Source: Fodinibacter sp963800505 (GTDB taxonomy: Bacteria; Actinomycetota; Actinomycetes; Actinomycetales; Dermatophilaceae). From it: a stretch of 64,000 nucleotides of DNA. Position numbers and translations under genes: made by a program. The notes below the pieces were generated by a model, which was not told the DNA's origin, searched no databases, and worked only from the letters and a program-made list of their open reading frames with translations. Positions 43,855 to 52,203 of this stretch are shown piece after piece. The stretch spans positions 124,001 through 188,000 of the forward strand of contig CAWDBL010000037.1 in assembly GCA_963800505.1 (NCBI GenBank). Direction: 5' to 3'. How positions within the stretch are numbered: the stretch's first letter is position 1; each line of letters opens with the position of its first letter.

Positions 43855-45063
43855 GTGGACCCCACGCTCGCGGCGATGCTCGGCGGGGCGGTCGGCCTGG
43901 TCATCGGGGCCGTGGCCGTCGCCGCCACGCGGTGGTCGGAGCGCAGCAACGCCGAGGCCGAGCCGGAGGAGCCGCCGCTGCCTCGCGGGGTGGGTGACGT
44001 GCTCTCGGTGCTGCGCTCGATCGCCGTGGTCGTCGACGCCAGCGACGCCGTGGTCAACACCTCCGCGTCGGCGGTCAGCTACGGGCTGGTGCGCCACGGC
44101 GAGCTCGTGCACCACGAGCTGCGCCACCTCGCCCGGCAGGTGCGCCGCGACGGCATGATCCGCGAGGCCGAGCTCGACCTCACCCGCAGCCCCAACACCA
44201 CCGCCTCGGTCGTGATGCGGGTGCGGGTCGCGCCCATCGCGGTCTCGCACGTGCTGATCCTCGCCGAGGACCACACGCACGCCCGGCGGGTCGAGGAGAT
44301 CCGCCGCGACTTCGTGGCGAACGTCAGCCATGAGCTGAAGACCCCGGTCGGCGGCATCTCGCTGCTCGCCGAGGCCGTGCTCGGCGCCAAGGACGACCCC
44401 GAGGCGGTCGAGCGCTTCGCCCAGCGCATCCTCGTCGAGTCCTCCCGGCTCACCCGGCTGGTGCAGGAGATCGTCGACCTCTCACGGCTGCAGGTGGCCG
44501 ACACCCTCCACGAGCCCGAGCTGGTCGACGTCGGCGCCGTGGCGTCCGAGGCGGTCGACCGGGTGCGGGTGGCGGCCGAGGCCCACGACATCGAGCTCAC
44601 CCTGGTCAGCGACGTCGGTCTGCGGGTGTTCGGGGATGCCGAGCTGCTCACCACCGCGGTCGCCAACCTGGTGACCAACGCCGTCAACTACAGCGAGTCG
44701 GGCACCCGGGTCGGCATCGGCGCCCGCCGGGTCGAGGACTCCGTCGAGGTCACCGTGACCGACCAGGGCCAGGGCATCCCGGCGGCCGAGCAGGAGCGGA
44801 TCTTCGAGCGCTTCTACCGGGTCGACGCCGCCCGCTCGCGCGCCACCGGCGGCACCGGCCTCGGCCTGGCCATCGTCAAGCACGTCTGCGCCAACCACGG
44901 GGGCCGGGTGAGCGTCTGGAGCCAGGAGGGGCGCGGCTCGACCTTCACCATGACCCTGCCCGCGGCGGCCGACCGGCCGGTCGCGGTCGAGCCCGACGAC
45001 GGCCGTCCCTGGCCCGAGCCGCACGAGGAGAGAGCCCTGCATGACGCGCATCCTGATCGTTGA
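43855..45063 (+). CDS. senX3: Phosphate sensor histidine kinase SenX3
   Basis: The 402-residue kinase has one N-terminal membrane segment (MLGGAVGLVIGAVAVAATRW), a PAS-like domain (SIAVVVDASDAVVNTSASAV), the H-box FVANVSHELKTPVGGISLL with His159, and the ATPase motifs NLVTNAVNYS, DQGQGIP, FERFYRVD and GGTGLGLAIVKHV. The domain order matches SenX3. It phosphorylates RegX3 under phosphate limitation. TACCCT six bases before the GTG start suggests a leaderless mRNA. It overlaps regX3 by 23 bases. Confidence 0.95.
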   Translation: MDPTLAAMLGGAVGLVIGAVAVAATRWSERSNAEAEPEEPPLPRGVGDVLSVLRSIAVVVDASDAVVNTSASAVSYGLVRHGELVHHELRHLARQVRRDGMIREAELDLTRSPNTTASVVMRVRVAPIAVSHVLILAEDHTHARRVEEIRRDFVANVSHELKTPVGGISLLAEAVLGAKDDPEAVERFAQRILVESSRLTRLVQEIVDLSRLQVADTLHEPELVDVGAVASEAVDRVRVAAEAHDIELTLVSDVGLRVFGDAELLTTAVANLVTNAVNYSESGTRVGIGARRVEDSVEVTVTDQGQGIPAAEQERIFERFYRVDAARSRATGGTGLGLAIVKHVCANHGGRVSVWSQEGRGSTFTMTLPAAADRPVAVEPDDGRPWPEPHEERALHDAHPDR

Positions 45064-45721
45064 GGACGAGGTGTCCTTCTCGGACCCGCTGTCCTACCTG
45101 CTCAGCAAGGAGGGCTACGAGGTGTCGGTGGCCGAGAACGGCCACGACGCGCTCACCGCCTTCGACGCCACCGGCGCCGACCTCGTGCTGCTCGACCTGA
45201 TGCTGCCGGGGCTGTCGGGGGTCGACGTGTGCCGGGCGCTGCGCCAGCGCTCCAACGTGCCGGTCATCATGCTCACCGCCAAGGACAGCGAGATCGACAA
45301 GGTGGTGGGCCTCGAGCTGGGCGCCGACGACTACGTCACCAAGCCCTACTCCTCGCGCGAGCTGCTTGCCCGGATCAAGGCGGTGCTGCGCCGGCTCGCC
45401 GAGCCCGAGGAGATGCTGCCGACCACGCTCGAGGCCGGACCGGTGCGGATGGACGTCGAGCGCCACGTGGTGGCCGTGCGCGGCGCCCACGTGTCGTTCC
45501 CCCTCAAGGAGTTCGAGCTGCTCGAGATGCTGCTGCGCAACACCGGCCGGGTGCTCACCCGGGTGCAGCTCATCGACCGGGTCTGGGGCAGCGACTACGT
45601 CGGCGACACCAAGACCCTCGACGTGCACATCAAGCGGCTGCGGGCCAAGGTCGAGGCCGACCCCGCCAACCCGACGCACATCCTCACCGTGCGTGGGCTG
45701 GGCTACAAGTTCGAGGTCTGA
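45041..45721 (+). CDS. regX3: Phosphate response regulator RegX3
   Basis: The 226-residue OmpR-type regulator has the receiver acid pair ILIVEDE, Asp52 in LVLLDLMLP, the Lys in YVTKPYS, and the winged helix FPLKEFELLEMLLRNTGRVL, RVWGSDYVGDTKTLDVHIKR. It binds GTTCACS repeats in phosphate-starvation promoters; such a repeat is before pstS (20737-20754). The start overlaps senX3 by 23 bases, so translation is coupled. A long hairpin follows. Confidence 0.96.
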   Translation: MTRILIVEDEVSFSDPLSYLLSKEGYEVSVAENGHDALTAFDATGADLVLLDLMLPGLSGVDVCRALRQRSNVPVIMLTAKDSEIDKVVGLELGADDYVTKPYSSRELLARIKAVLRRLAEPEEMLPTTLEAGPVRMDVERHVVAVRGAHVSFPLKEFELLEMLLRNTGRVLTRVQLIDRVWGSDYVGDTKTLDVHIKRLRAKVEADPANPTHILTVRGLGYKFEV

Positions 45722-45736
45722 CCACGTCCCGCCGGA

Positions 45737-45794
45737 CGAGAGTCGAGAACACGCCGCCTGCGCAACGGCGCAGACGGCGTGTTCTCTACTCTCG
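45737..45794. terminator. 25-bp hairpin at the converging regX3 end
   Basis: Arms from 45737 (CGAGAGT, GAGAACACGCCG, CTGCGC) pair with 45768-45794 (GCGCAG, CGGCGTGTTCTC, ACTCTCG), with two single mismatches and a 4-base loop. It sits between regX3 and the converging lipoprotein gene. Its AACACGCCGC block is shared with the hairpin at 27024. Confidence 0.75.
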
Positions 45795-45800
45795 AGCGGC

Positions 45801-46274
45801 TCAGGACGACGAGGGGGTCAGGTCCGCGTAGTAGCCGAGGTTGGGCAGCACGGGCACCCTGACGACGTTGGCGCCGGCCTCGTCGGTGGTGACGGTCATC
45901 TCGACCATCTCGCCGGGCGCCACCGGGATGCCGGGGATCTCGACGCCGGTCGCGGCATCGGAGAGCGTCTTGCCCGAGCTGGCCGGCACGGCGACGGTGG
46001 CCGGCGCGGGCGCGCCGGCGACGGCGAAGGTGACGTCGACCGCGCTGGTCGTGCGGTTGACCGCTTGGCCCACCACGATGCCGGTCTCGCCCTTGGCGGG
46101 GACCACCACGGCGAGGTTGCGCAGGTCGAGGCCCGCGATGGTGAGGGGCACCCCGTCGGCGGCGTCGTAGTCGTAGTCGGTCTGGATCGGCGAGAACACG
46201 GCGCACCCGGAGGCGAGCAGGATGGTGCCTGCCAGGGCGGAGGCTCGCAGGGCGGCGGCGGCACGGTTGGTCAC
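45801..46274 (-). CDS. Putative lipoprotein of unknown function
   Basis: The 157-residue product begins MTNRAAAALRASALAGTILL and continues ASGC, a lipoprotein signal with lipobox LASGC. The mature part is beta-rich (GVPLTIAGLDLRNLAVVVPA, VDVTFAVAGAPAPATVAVP) and resembles small actinobacterial surface lipoproteins without known function. The GTG at 46274 is chosen over an ATG at 46292: TATCCT lies seven bases before the GTG, and it starts right at the signal. Confidence 0.75.
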   Translation of the reverse strand: MTNRAAAALRASALAGTILLASGCAVFSPIQTDYDYDAADGVPLTIAGLDLRNLAVVVPAKGETGIVVGQAVNRTTSAVDVTFAVAGAPAPATVAVPASSGKTLSDAATGVEIPGIPVAPGEMVEMTVTTDEAGANVVRVPVLPNLGYYADLTPSSS

Positions 46275-46574
46275 GCGGCCAAGGATAGCCATGCCCGGGC
46301 CCGCGCCGCCCGGGGTGCCTGCAGACGGGCTGCGCGGGTGTGCCGTTGAGCCCTCGGGGCGCCGCCCACCGGGCCGGCACGAGGGGTCCACGGGGGTGTC
46401 CGTGACCACCGCGGGCCCACGCGCGAAGCATGGACGACGCGGTTCTGTCAAGACCCGATCTACGTCTCCCGCAACCCCGTTCCATGCCCTGACCTGCGCA
46501 AACGCCGATGGACCGGATTATTGGGACACGCCGGTGCGTGGTATCCTGAGTGTCGCGAAAGGGGACAACAACAC
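46275..46574 (+). promoter_or_regulatory. 300-bp divergent region with the carD promoter
   Basis: No gene is seen here. Near the carD end, TATCCT (46542-46547) is a good -10 box, with an AT-rich ATTGGG-like -35 about 16 bases upstream. A leader of about 20 bases with AAAGGGG precedes the carD ATG. The other end holds the leaderless -10 box of the lipoprotein gene (TATCCT on the minus strand, near 46286). Confidence 0.55.
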
Positions 46575-47057
46575 ATGGTTTTCAAGGTCGGCGAGACGGT
46601 CGTGTACCCCCACCATGGGGCCGCGCGTATCGAAGAGATCAAGACCCGCACGATCCGCGGAGAGGAGAAGCTCTACCTCAAGCTCAAGGTCGCGCAAGGC
46701 GATCTCGTGATCGAGGTTCCTGCCGAGAACTGCGACCTCGTCGGTGTACGCGACGTCGTCTCCAAGGAAGGCCTCGACAAGGTCTTCGAGGTCCTGCGCA
46801 CTCCCTTCGCCGAGGAGCCGACCAACTGGTCGCGCCGCTTCAAGGCCAACCTCGAGAAGCTCGCCTCCGGCGACGTCATCAAGGTCGCTGAGGTCGTGCG
46901 CGACCTGTGGCGCCGCGACAAGGACCGCGGCCTGTCCGCCGGCGAGAAGCGCATGCTGGCCAAGGCCCGCCAGATCCTGGTCTCCGAGCTCGCGCTCGCC
47001 GAGAAGACCGACGAGGAGAAGGCCGAAGTCATCCTCGACGAGGTCCTCGCGTCCTGA
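46575..47057 (+). CDS. carD: CarD-family RNA polymerase-binding regulator
   Basis: The 160-residue protein matches CarD: FKVGETVVYPHHGAARIEEI at the start (RNA polymerase-interacting domain), then LKLKVAQGDLVIEVPAENCD, and the DNA-binding helical domain NWSRRFKANLEKLASGDVI, LWRRDKDRGLSAGEKRML with the conserved Trp. CarD stabilises open promoter complexes, notably at rRNA promoters, and is essential in mycobacteria. It is followed by ispD and ispF, a conserved order in actinobacteria. The ATG at 46575 follows an AAAGGGG ribosome site. Confidence 0.96.
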   Translation: MVFKVGETVVYPHHGAARIEEIKTRTIRGEEKLYLKLKVAQGDLVIEVPAENCDLVGVRDVVSKEGLDKVFEVLRTPFAEEPTNWSRRFKANLEKLASGDVIKVAEVVRDLWRRDKDRGLSAGEKRMLAKARQILVSELALAEKTDEEKAEVILDEVLAS

Positions 47058-47081
47058 CGCCGGGCTCACGCCCACACTGAC

Positions 47082-47807
47082 GTGACCGACGCCGACGTTG
47101 CCCTGTGCAGCGTCGGCGTCGTCGTCGTCGCAGCCGGTTCGGGCACCCGCCTCGGGGCCGGGTTGCCCAAGGCGTTCGTGCCGCTGCGCGGTCGTCCGCT
47201 GCTCGGTCACGCCGTCGACACCGTCGCGCAGCTGGGCGGGCTGCGCTCTCTCGTGGTGGTGGCACCCGCCGGGCTCGCCGACCCGGCCGCCCCCTCGTGG
47301 GCGGGCGTCGACCTGCCCGCGGATGCCGTGGTGGTGGCCGGGGGTGCGTCGCGCACCGACTCGGTGGCCGCCGGCCTGGCCGCGGTCGGTGCTGTCGACG
47401 TCGTGCTGGTGCACGACGCCGCCCGCTGCCTGACCCCGTTGGCCGTCTTCGAGCGGGTGGTCGAGGCGGTGCGGGGTGGAGCGGCCGGTGCCGTGCCCGG
47501 CATCCCGCTGGTCGACACGGTCAAGACGGTGGACGACGCCGGGTTCATCACCGGCACCCCCGACCGCGCGTCGCTGCGGGCGGTGCAGACCCCGCAGGGG
47601 TTCGCGCGGGACGTGCTGGTCGCGGCCTACCGCAGCGGCCTGGCGGCCACCGACGACGCGGCGCTGGTCGAGCTCGCCGGGCACCACGTGGTCGTGGTCG
47701 ACGGTGACCCGCTGGCGTTCAAGGTGACCACCCCCGACGACCTCGAGCACGCCGAGCGACTGCTCGCCGAGCACGCCGGGTCCACCGCCGGGAGCCTGCC
47801 AGACTGA
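47082..47807 (+). CDS. ispD: 2-C-methyl-D-erythritol 4-phosphate cytidylyltransferase
   Basis: The 241-residue enzyme has the CTP-binding loop VVVVAAGSGTRLGAGLPKAF, then LVHDAARCLTP and LRAVQTPQGF near the middle, and HVVVVDGDPLAFKVTTPDDL at the end. It forms CDP-methylerythritol in the non-mevalonate isoprenoid pathway. The GTG start is 25 bases after carD. ispF follows after four bases. Confidence 0.95.
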   Translation: MTDADVALCSVGVVVVAAGSGTRLGAGLPKAFVPLRGRPLLGHAVDTVAQLGGLRSLVVVAPAGLADPAAPSWAGVDLPADAVVVAGGASRTDSVAAGLAAVGAVDVVLVHDAARCLTPLAVFERVVEAVRGGAAGAVPGIPLVDTVKTVDDAGFITGTPDRASLRAVQTPQGFARDVLVAAYRSGLAATDDAALVELAGHHVVVVDGDPLAFKVTTPDDLEHAERLLAEHAGSTAGSLPD

Positions 47808-47811
47808 CCCC

Positions 47812-48312
47812 ATGAGCGCACCGCCCAGGGTCGGCATCGGGGTCGACGTGCACGCCCTCGCGGCGCAGGGGTCGGGGCGCGAGCTGTGGGTGGCGGGGTT
47901 GCACTGGCCGGGGGAGCGCGGGCTCGACGGCCACTCCGACGCCGACGTCGCCGCGCACGCGGCGTGCGACGCGCTGTTCTCGGCGGCCGGCATCGGCGAC
48001 CTCGGGGCGCACTTCGGCACCGGCCGGCCCGAGCTGGCCGGGGCCTCCGGGGTCACGCTGCTGGCCGAGGCGGCCCGGCTCGTGCGCGAGGCCGGGTTCG
48101 ACATCGGCAACGTGGCGGTACAGGTGGTCGGCAACGCTCCCAAGGTCGGCACCCGCCGGGCCGAGGCGCAGGCCGCGCTCTCGGATGCCGTGGGCGCACC
48201 CGTGTCGGTCAGCGGCACCACGACCGACGGTCTGGGGCTCACCGGCCGGGGCGAGGGCGTCGCCGCGATCGCGACCGCCCTGGTGGTCCCCCGTCCCGAG
48301 ATCGACCAATAG
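47812..48312 (+). CDS. ispF: 2-C-methyl-D-erythritol 2,4-cyclodiphosphate synthase
   Basis: The 166-residue protein has the metal and substrate motifs GIGVDVHAL, LDGHSDADVAAHAACDALF, HFGTG (usually FPDTD here reading GAHFGTGRPEL) and GTTTDGLGLTGRGEGVAA at the end. It makes the cyclic diphosphate in isoprenoid synthesis. Translational start ATG four bases after ispD. The last five codons (PEIDQ-stop) are encoded by the first copy of a 30-bp direct repeat (48298-48327). Confidence 0.95.
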   Translation: MSAPPRVGIGVDVHALAAQGSGRELWVAGLHWPGERGLDGHSDADVAAHAACDALFSAAGIGDLGAHFGTGRPELAGASGVTLLAEAARLVREAGFDIGNVAVQVVGNAPKVGTRRAEAQAALSDAVGAPVSVSGTTTDGLGLTGRGEGVAAIATALVVPRPEIDQ

Positions 48313-48380
48313 GTCACTCGGGGGACGCCCCGGATCGGGTCGGGCGTCCTGAGATCGACCAATAGGTCACTCGGGGGACG
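48298..48380. repeat. Two 30-bp direct repeats with hairpins after ispF
   Basis: The 30 bases at 48298-48327 recur exactly at 48351-48380. Each copy can form a hairpin (GACC-AATA-GGTC core with outer CCCGAG or CTGAG/CTCGGG). Between them GGACGCCC/GGGCGTCC makes another. Together they form a terminator zone for the converging ispF and arsR-type genes. Confidence 0.7.
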
Positions 48381-48398
48381 GCCGGATGACGCGGCTGG

Positions 48399-48725
48399 TC
48401 AGCGGCTGCGGGTGCCCCCGACGCGCCGGTCGGTGCCGACGATCCGGGCCATCCGCTGCAGCTCGGCCACGTGCCCGCACAGGGCTTCGCGCCCGTCGGA
48501 GGTGAGCACCACAGTGGTCACCTGGCGGCCGTCGCGCACCGAGCGGTCGAGCCGCGTGTAGCCCCTGGCACTGAGCACCTTCAGGTGCTTGGACAGCGCC
48601 GAGTCGCTCAAACCCATCTCGTCGCGCACCGTGCCGAAGTCGGTGCCGGTCGACGGCACGAGCATCGCGCAGATGCGCAGCCGGTGCGGCTCGTGGATCA
48701 CCTCGTCGAACACCGGGTAGGGCAT
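48399..48725 (-). CDS. ArsR/MarR-type winged-helix regulator
   Basis: The 108-residue protein begins MPYPVFDEVIHEPHRLRICA and has a winged helix with recognition segment MGLSDSALSKHLKVLSARGY and wing TRLDRSVRDGRQVTTVVLTS. It resembles the transcriptional regulators of the HTH_27/PadR-ArsR group that control divergent genes. No metal-binding Cys pair is seen beyond single cysteines. TATGCT seven bases before the ATG gives a leaderless start. It is divergent from mscR, which it may regulate; this is inference. Confidence 0.8.
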   Translation of the reverse strand: MPYPVFDEVIHEPHRLRICAMLVPSTGTDFGTVRDEMGLSDSALSKHLKVLSARGYTRLDRSVRDGRQVTTVVLTSDGREALCGHVAELQRMARIVGTDRRVGGTRSR

Positions 48726-48881
48726 GGTGCGCAGCATACGGCGCGTTTCCTGCGCGGAAAGGCGATCGAGGGCTGTGCCACCACGAGACCGGCGGCTGCC
48801 GAGCGGCGCCGGCCCTTCCCGGCATCCGGGGACGCGGGTTAGCGTGGCGCAGACCGCCACCGTTCGACCCGAGGAGCAGCC

Positions 48882-49979
48882 GTGCCGCAGACCGTCCAGG
48901 GAGTCATCGCCCGAGCCAAGGGGGCCGAGGTCGAGCTCGTCGACGTCGTGGTCCCCGACCCCGGCCCCGGTGAGGCCGTGGTGCGCATCGAGGCGTGCGG
49001 GGTCTGCCACACCGACCTGCACTACCGCGAGGGCGGCATCAACGACGACTTCCCGTTCCTGCTCGGTCACGAGGCGGCCGGCACCGTCGAGTCCGTGGGG
49101 GAGGGCGTCACCGACGTCGAGCCCGGCGACTTCGTCATCCTCAACTGGCGGGCCGTGTGCGGCCAGTGCCGGGCCTGTCTCAAGGGCAAGCCGTGGTACT
49201 GCTTCGCCACCCACAACGCCACCCAGAAGATGACGCTGACCGACGGCACCGAGCTCAGCCCGGCGCTGGGCATCGGGGCGTTCATCGAGAAGACGCTCGT
49301 CGCCTCCGGGCAGTGCACCAAGGTCGACCGGGATGCCGACGCCGCGGCCGTGGGGCTGCTCGGCTGCGGCGTGATGGCCGGCTTCGGTGCGGCCGTGAAC
49401 ACCGGTGGGGTGCGCCGCGGCGACTCGGTCGCGGTGATCGGATGCGGTGGGGTCGGCAACGCGGCCATCGCCGGTGCCAGCGTGGTCGGGGCGACGACGA
49501 TCATCGCGGTCGACGTCGACGGCCGGAAGCTGGAGGCCGCCCGAAGGTTCGGCGCGACCCACACCGTGAACTCCTCCACCGAGGACCCGATCGAGGCGAT
49601 CCGCGCCCTCACCGGCGGAAACGGCGCCGACGTGGTGGTCGAGGCGGTGGGCCGGCCCGAGACCTACGAGCAGGCCTTCTACGCCCGCGACCTCGCCGGC
49701 ACCGTGGTGCTGGTCGGCGTGCCGACGCCCGACAAGGAGATCACCCTGCCGCTGATCGACGTCTTCGGCCGCGGCGGCGCCCTGAAGTCGAGCTGGTACG
49801 GCGACTGCCTGCCCTCGCGCGACTTCCCGATGCTCGTCGACCTGTACCGGCAGGGCCGGTTCGACCTCGACGCGTTCGTCAGCGAGCGCATCGGCATCAC
49901 CGACGTCGAGGCGGCCTTCGACAAGATGCACCGCGGCGACGTGCTGCGCTCGGTCGTCGTGATGGGGGGCGGCGCGTGA
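48882..49979 (+). CDS. mscR: S-(hydroxymethyl)mycothiol dehydrogenase
   Basis: The 365-residue zinc alcohol dehydrogenase has the catalytic-zinc motif ACGVCHTDLHYREGG and FLLGHEAAGTVESVG, structural-zinc cysteines CGQCRACLKGKPWYC, and the NAD motif VAVIGCGGVGNAAIAGA. Length and motifs match MscR/AdhE2, which oxidises the formaldehyde-mycothiol adduct and reduces S-nitrosomycothiol. A TAGCGT box at 48840 and GAGGAG before the GTG start give a normal leadered gene. The metallo-hydrolase that follows overlaps it (GTGA), as in Mycobacterium (Rv2259-Rv2260). Confidence 0.92.
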   Translation: MPQTVQGVIARAKGAEVELVDVVVPDPGPGEAVVRIEACGVCHTDLHYREGGINDDFPFLLGHEAAGTVESVGEGVTDVEPGDFVILNWRAVCGQCRACLKGKPWYCFATHNATQKMTLTDGTELSPALGIGAFIEKTLVASGQCTKVDRDADAAAVGLLGCGVMAGFGAAVNTGGVRRGDSVAVIGCGGVGNAAIAGASVVGATTIIAVDVDGRKLEAARRFGATHTVNSSTEDPIEAIRALTGGNGADVVVEAVGRPETYEQAFYARDLAGTVVLVGVPTPDKEITLPLIDVFGRGGALKSSWYGDCLPSRDFPMLVDLYRQGRFDLDAFVSERIGITDVEAAFDKMHRGDVLRSVVVMGGGA

Positions 49980-50641
49980 CGGCCGACATCGGGGTGCCGG
50001 TGCGCACCTCACCCGGTGGCGTGCGGGTCGAGCGAGTGGTCACCTCGGGCGTCTTCGAGCTCGACGGCGGCTCGTGGGAGGTCGACAACAACGTCTGGCT
50101 GGTGGGCGACGACACCGAGGTGCTCGTCGTCGATGCCGCCCACGACGCGGGCGCGATCCTCGCCGCCGTCGACGGCCGCCGGGTCACGGCGGTGGTCTGC
50201 ACCCACGGCCACAACGACCACGTCAACGCGGTGGGCGAGGTGGTCGCGGCCACCGGCGCCACGGCATCCCTGCACCCCGACGACCGGGTGCTGTGGGACC
50301 AGAGCCAGAGCGAGCCGCCCGGCGCCGACCTCGTCGACGGCCAGGTGTTCACCGTCGGCGACATCGAGCTGACCGTGCTGCACACCCCCGGCCATGCGCC
50401 CGGTGCCTGCTGCCTCTACGCCCCGGCCCTGGGCGCGCTGTTCTCGGGGGACACCCTGTTCAACGGCGGGCCCGGCGCCACCGGGCGGTCCTACTCCGAC
50501 TTCCCCACCATCGTCGAGTCGATCCGCAGCCGGCTGCTCGACCTGCGCGCCGACACGGTGGTGCTCACCGGCCACGGCGACCCGACCACCATCGGTGCCG
50601 AGGCCCCGCACCTGCAGGAGTGGATCGCTCGAGGCTCCTGA
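49976..50641 (+). CDS. Metallo-beta-lactamase-fold hydrolase paired with mscR
   Basis: The 221-residue protein has the zinc motif VVCTHGHNDHVNAVGEV, then LHTPGHAPGACCLYAPALG, LFSGDTLFNGGPGATGRSYS and VVLTGHGDPTTIG. It is the usual partner of MscR; it may hydrolyse the formyl- or other mycothiol thioester that MscR makes, like glyoxalase II does for glutathione. That reaction is inferred from pairing. The GTG start overlaps the mscR stop. Confidence 0.88.
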   Translation: MTADIGVPVRTSPGGVRVERVVTSGVFELDGGSWEVDNNVWLVGDDTEVLVVDAAHDAGAILAAVDGRRVTAVVCTHGHNDHVNAVGEVVAATGATASLHPDDRVLWDQSQSEPPGADLVDGQVFTVGDIELTVLHTPGHAPGACCLYAPALGALFSGDTLFNGGPGATGRSYSDFPTIVESIRSRLLDLRADTVVLTGHGDPTTIGAEAPHLQEWIARGS

Positions 50642-50655
50642 CCCCGCCGTACCCG

Positions 50656-50703
50656 CGAACGTGGGTGAAAACTGCCGACCGGCGCGGTTTTCACCCACGT
50701 TCG
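50656..50703. terminator. 17-bp hairpin after the metallo-hydrolase gene
   Basis: CGAACGTGGGTGAAAAC (50656-50672) and GTTTTCACCCACGTTCG (50687-50703) are perfect complements. The 14-base loop contains GACCGGCGCGG, a block also found in the hairpin at 27024. The run of T in the second arm suits termination on the plus strand. Confidence 0.75.
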
Positions 50704-50769
50704 GGCTGAGTGGCGGCGGACGCGGGAGCGAATCAGGGGGTGGGCCCCCCCGCCGGTACCCTTGCGCGG

Positions 50770-52203
50770 GTGACCCTCAGGCTGTTCGACTCCCTCACGC
50801 GCGAGCTGCGTGACTTCGTCCCCGTCGTGCCCGGCAAGGCGGGGATCTACATCTGTGGGCTCACCACCCAGGCGCCGCCGCACCTGGGGCACGTGCGCTT
50901 CGCCGTCGCGTTCGACGTGCTGCGCCGCTGGATGGCGCGTGGCCACGGCCTCGACGTCACGCTCATCCGCAACGTCACCGACATCGACGACAAGATCCTC
51001 GCCAAGTCGGCCGAGAGCGGCGAGCCCTGGTATGCCGTGTCGTACCGCAACGAGATCGAGACCGCCGCGGCGCTCGAGTCCCTCGGGGTGCTGCCGCCCA
51101 CCTACGAGCCGCGCGCCACCGGCCACGTGCCCGAGATGGTCACCCTGATGGAGACCCTCATCGCCAAGGGGCACGCCTACGCCGCCGGTGACGGCAGCGG
51201 CGACGTCTACTTCGACGTGCGCAGCTGGCCCGCCTACGGTGAGCTCACCCGGCAGAAGGTCGACGACATGGTCGACGCCGAGGATGCCGACCCGCGCGGC
51301 AAGCGCGACGCCCGCGACTTCGCGCTGTGGAAGGGCCACAAGACCGCCGAGCCGCCGACCGCGTCGTGGCCCACGCCGTTCGGCGCCGGACGCCCCGGCT
51401 GGCACCTGGAGTGCTCCGCGATGGCTCGCAAGTACCTCGGCGACACCTTCGACGTGCACGGTGGCGGTGTCGACCTGCGCTTCCCGCACCACGAGAACGA
51501 GATGGCGCAGTCGCGCGCGGCCGGCCTCGGCTTCGCCAACTACTGGCTGCACAACGCCTGGGTGACCATGGGCGGCGAGAAGATGAGCAAGTCGCTCGGC
51601 AACTCGCTGCGGGTCCGGGAGGTCGTCAAGGAGCACCGGCCGATCGCCGTGCGCTACTACCTCACGGCGGCCCACTACCGCTCGATGATCGAGTTCCACC
51701 CGGGCTCGATCGAGGAGGCCGACACCACCGTCGAGCGGATCGAGAACTTCCTCCGTCGCGCGCTGCCGGGTGTCATCACGGCCGTGCCGACCGGGGACGA
51801 GGTGCTGCCCGACGGCTTCCGCGAGGCCATGGATGACGACCTCGGGGTCTCCGATGCGCTCGCCGAGGTGCACGAGGCCGTGCGCGCCGGCAACATCCTG
51901 CTCCAGGACGGAGACACCGAGGATGCCGCGGCGATCGCCCGCGTCGTCATCGCCATGACCGACGTGCTCGGCGTCAACCCGCTCGACCCGACCTGGTCGG
52001 CCGGCGACGGCAGCGCCGCCGACGCCCTCGCGAGCCTCGACGCCCTCGTCAAGGAGCGCCTCTCGGCCCGGGCACACGCCCGGTCCGCCCGTGACTACGA
52101 CACCGCGGACTCGATCCGCGACGAGCTCGCCGCCGCCGGCATCGCGCTCGAGGACACCGCTGCAGGGGCCCGTTGGTCCCTCGCGCGGGGACGGAGCGAA
52201 TGA
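50770..52203 (+). CDS. cysS: Cysteinyl-tRNA synthetase
   Basis: The 477-residue class I synthetase has ICGLTTQAPPHLGHVR (HIGH motif as HLGH, with the zinc Cys), WHLECSAM and FPHHENEMAQS (other zinc ligands), and KMSKSLGNS. The region around RNVTDIDDKIL is typical. It is a true CysRS, not the mycothiol ligase MshC: it is longer and has the anticodon-binding C-terminus (RSARDYDTADSIRDELAAAG). TACCCT seven bases before the GTG start suggests a leaderless mRNA. It overlaps rlmB (ATGA). Confidence 0.96.
   Translation: MTLRLFDSLTRELRDFVPVVPGKAGIYICGLTTQAPPHLGHVRFAVAFDVLRRWMARGHGLDVTLIRNVTDIDDKILAKSAESGEPWYAVSYRNEIETAAALESLGVLPPTYEPRATGHVPEMVTLMETLIAKGHAYAAGDGSGDVYFDVRSWPAYGELTRQKVDDMVDAEDADPRGKRDARDFALWKGHKTAEPPTASWPTPFGAGRPGWHLECSAMARKYLGDTFDVHGGGVDLRFPHHENEMAQSRAAGLGFANYWLHNAWVTMGGEKMSKSLGNSLRVREVVKEHRPIAVRYYLTAAHYRSMIEFHPGSIEEADTTVERIENFLRRALPGVITAVPTGDEVLPDGFREAMDDDLGVSDALAEVHEAVRAGNILLQDGDTEDAAAIARVVIAMTDVLGVNPLDPTWSAGDGSAADALASLDALVKERLSARAHARSARDYDTADSIRDELAAAGIALEDTAAGARWSLARGRSE

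Noticed and set aside
50770..52203. MshC, the mycothiol cysteine ligase
   Set aside because: The protein has the full CysRS length and C-terminal anticodon-binding part, which MshC lacks, and the rlmB context of cysS.
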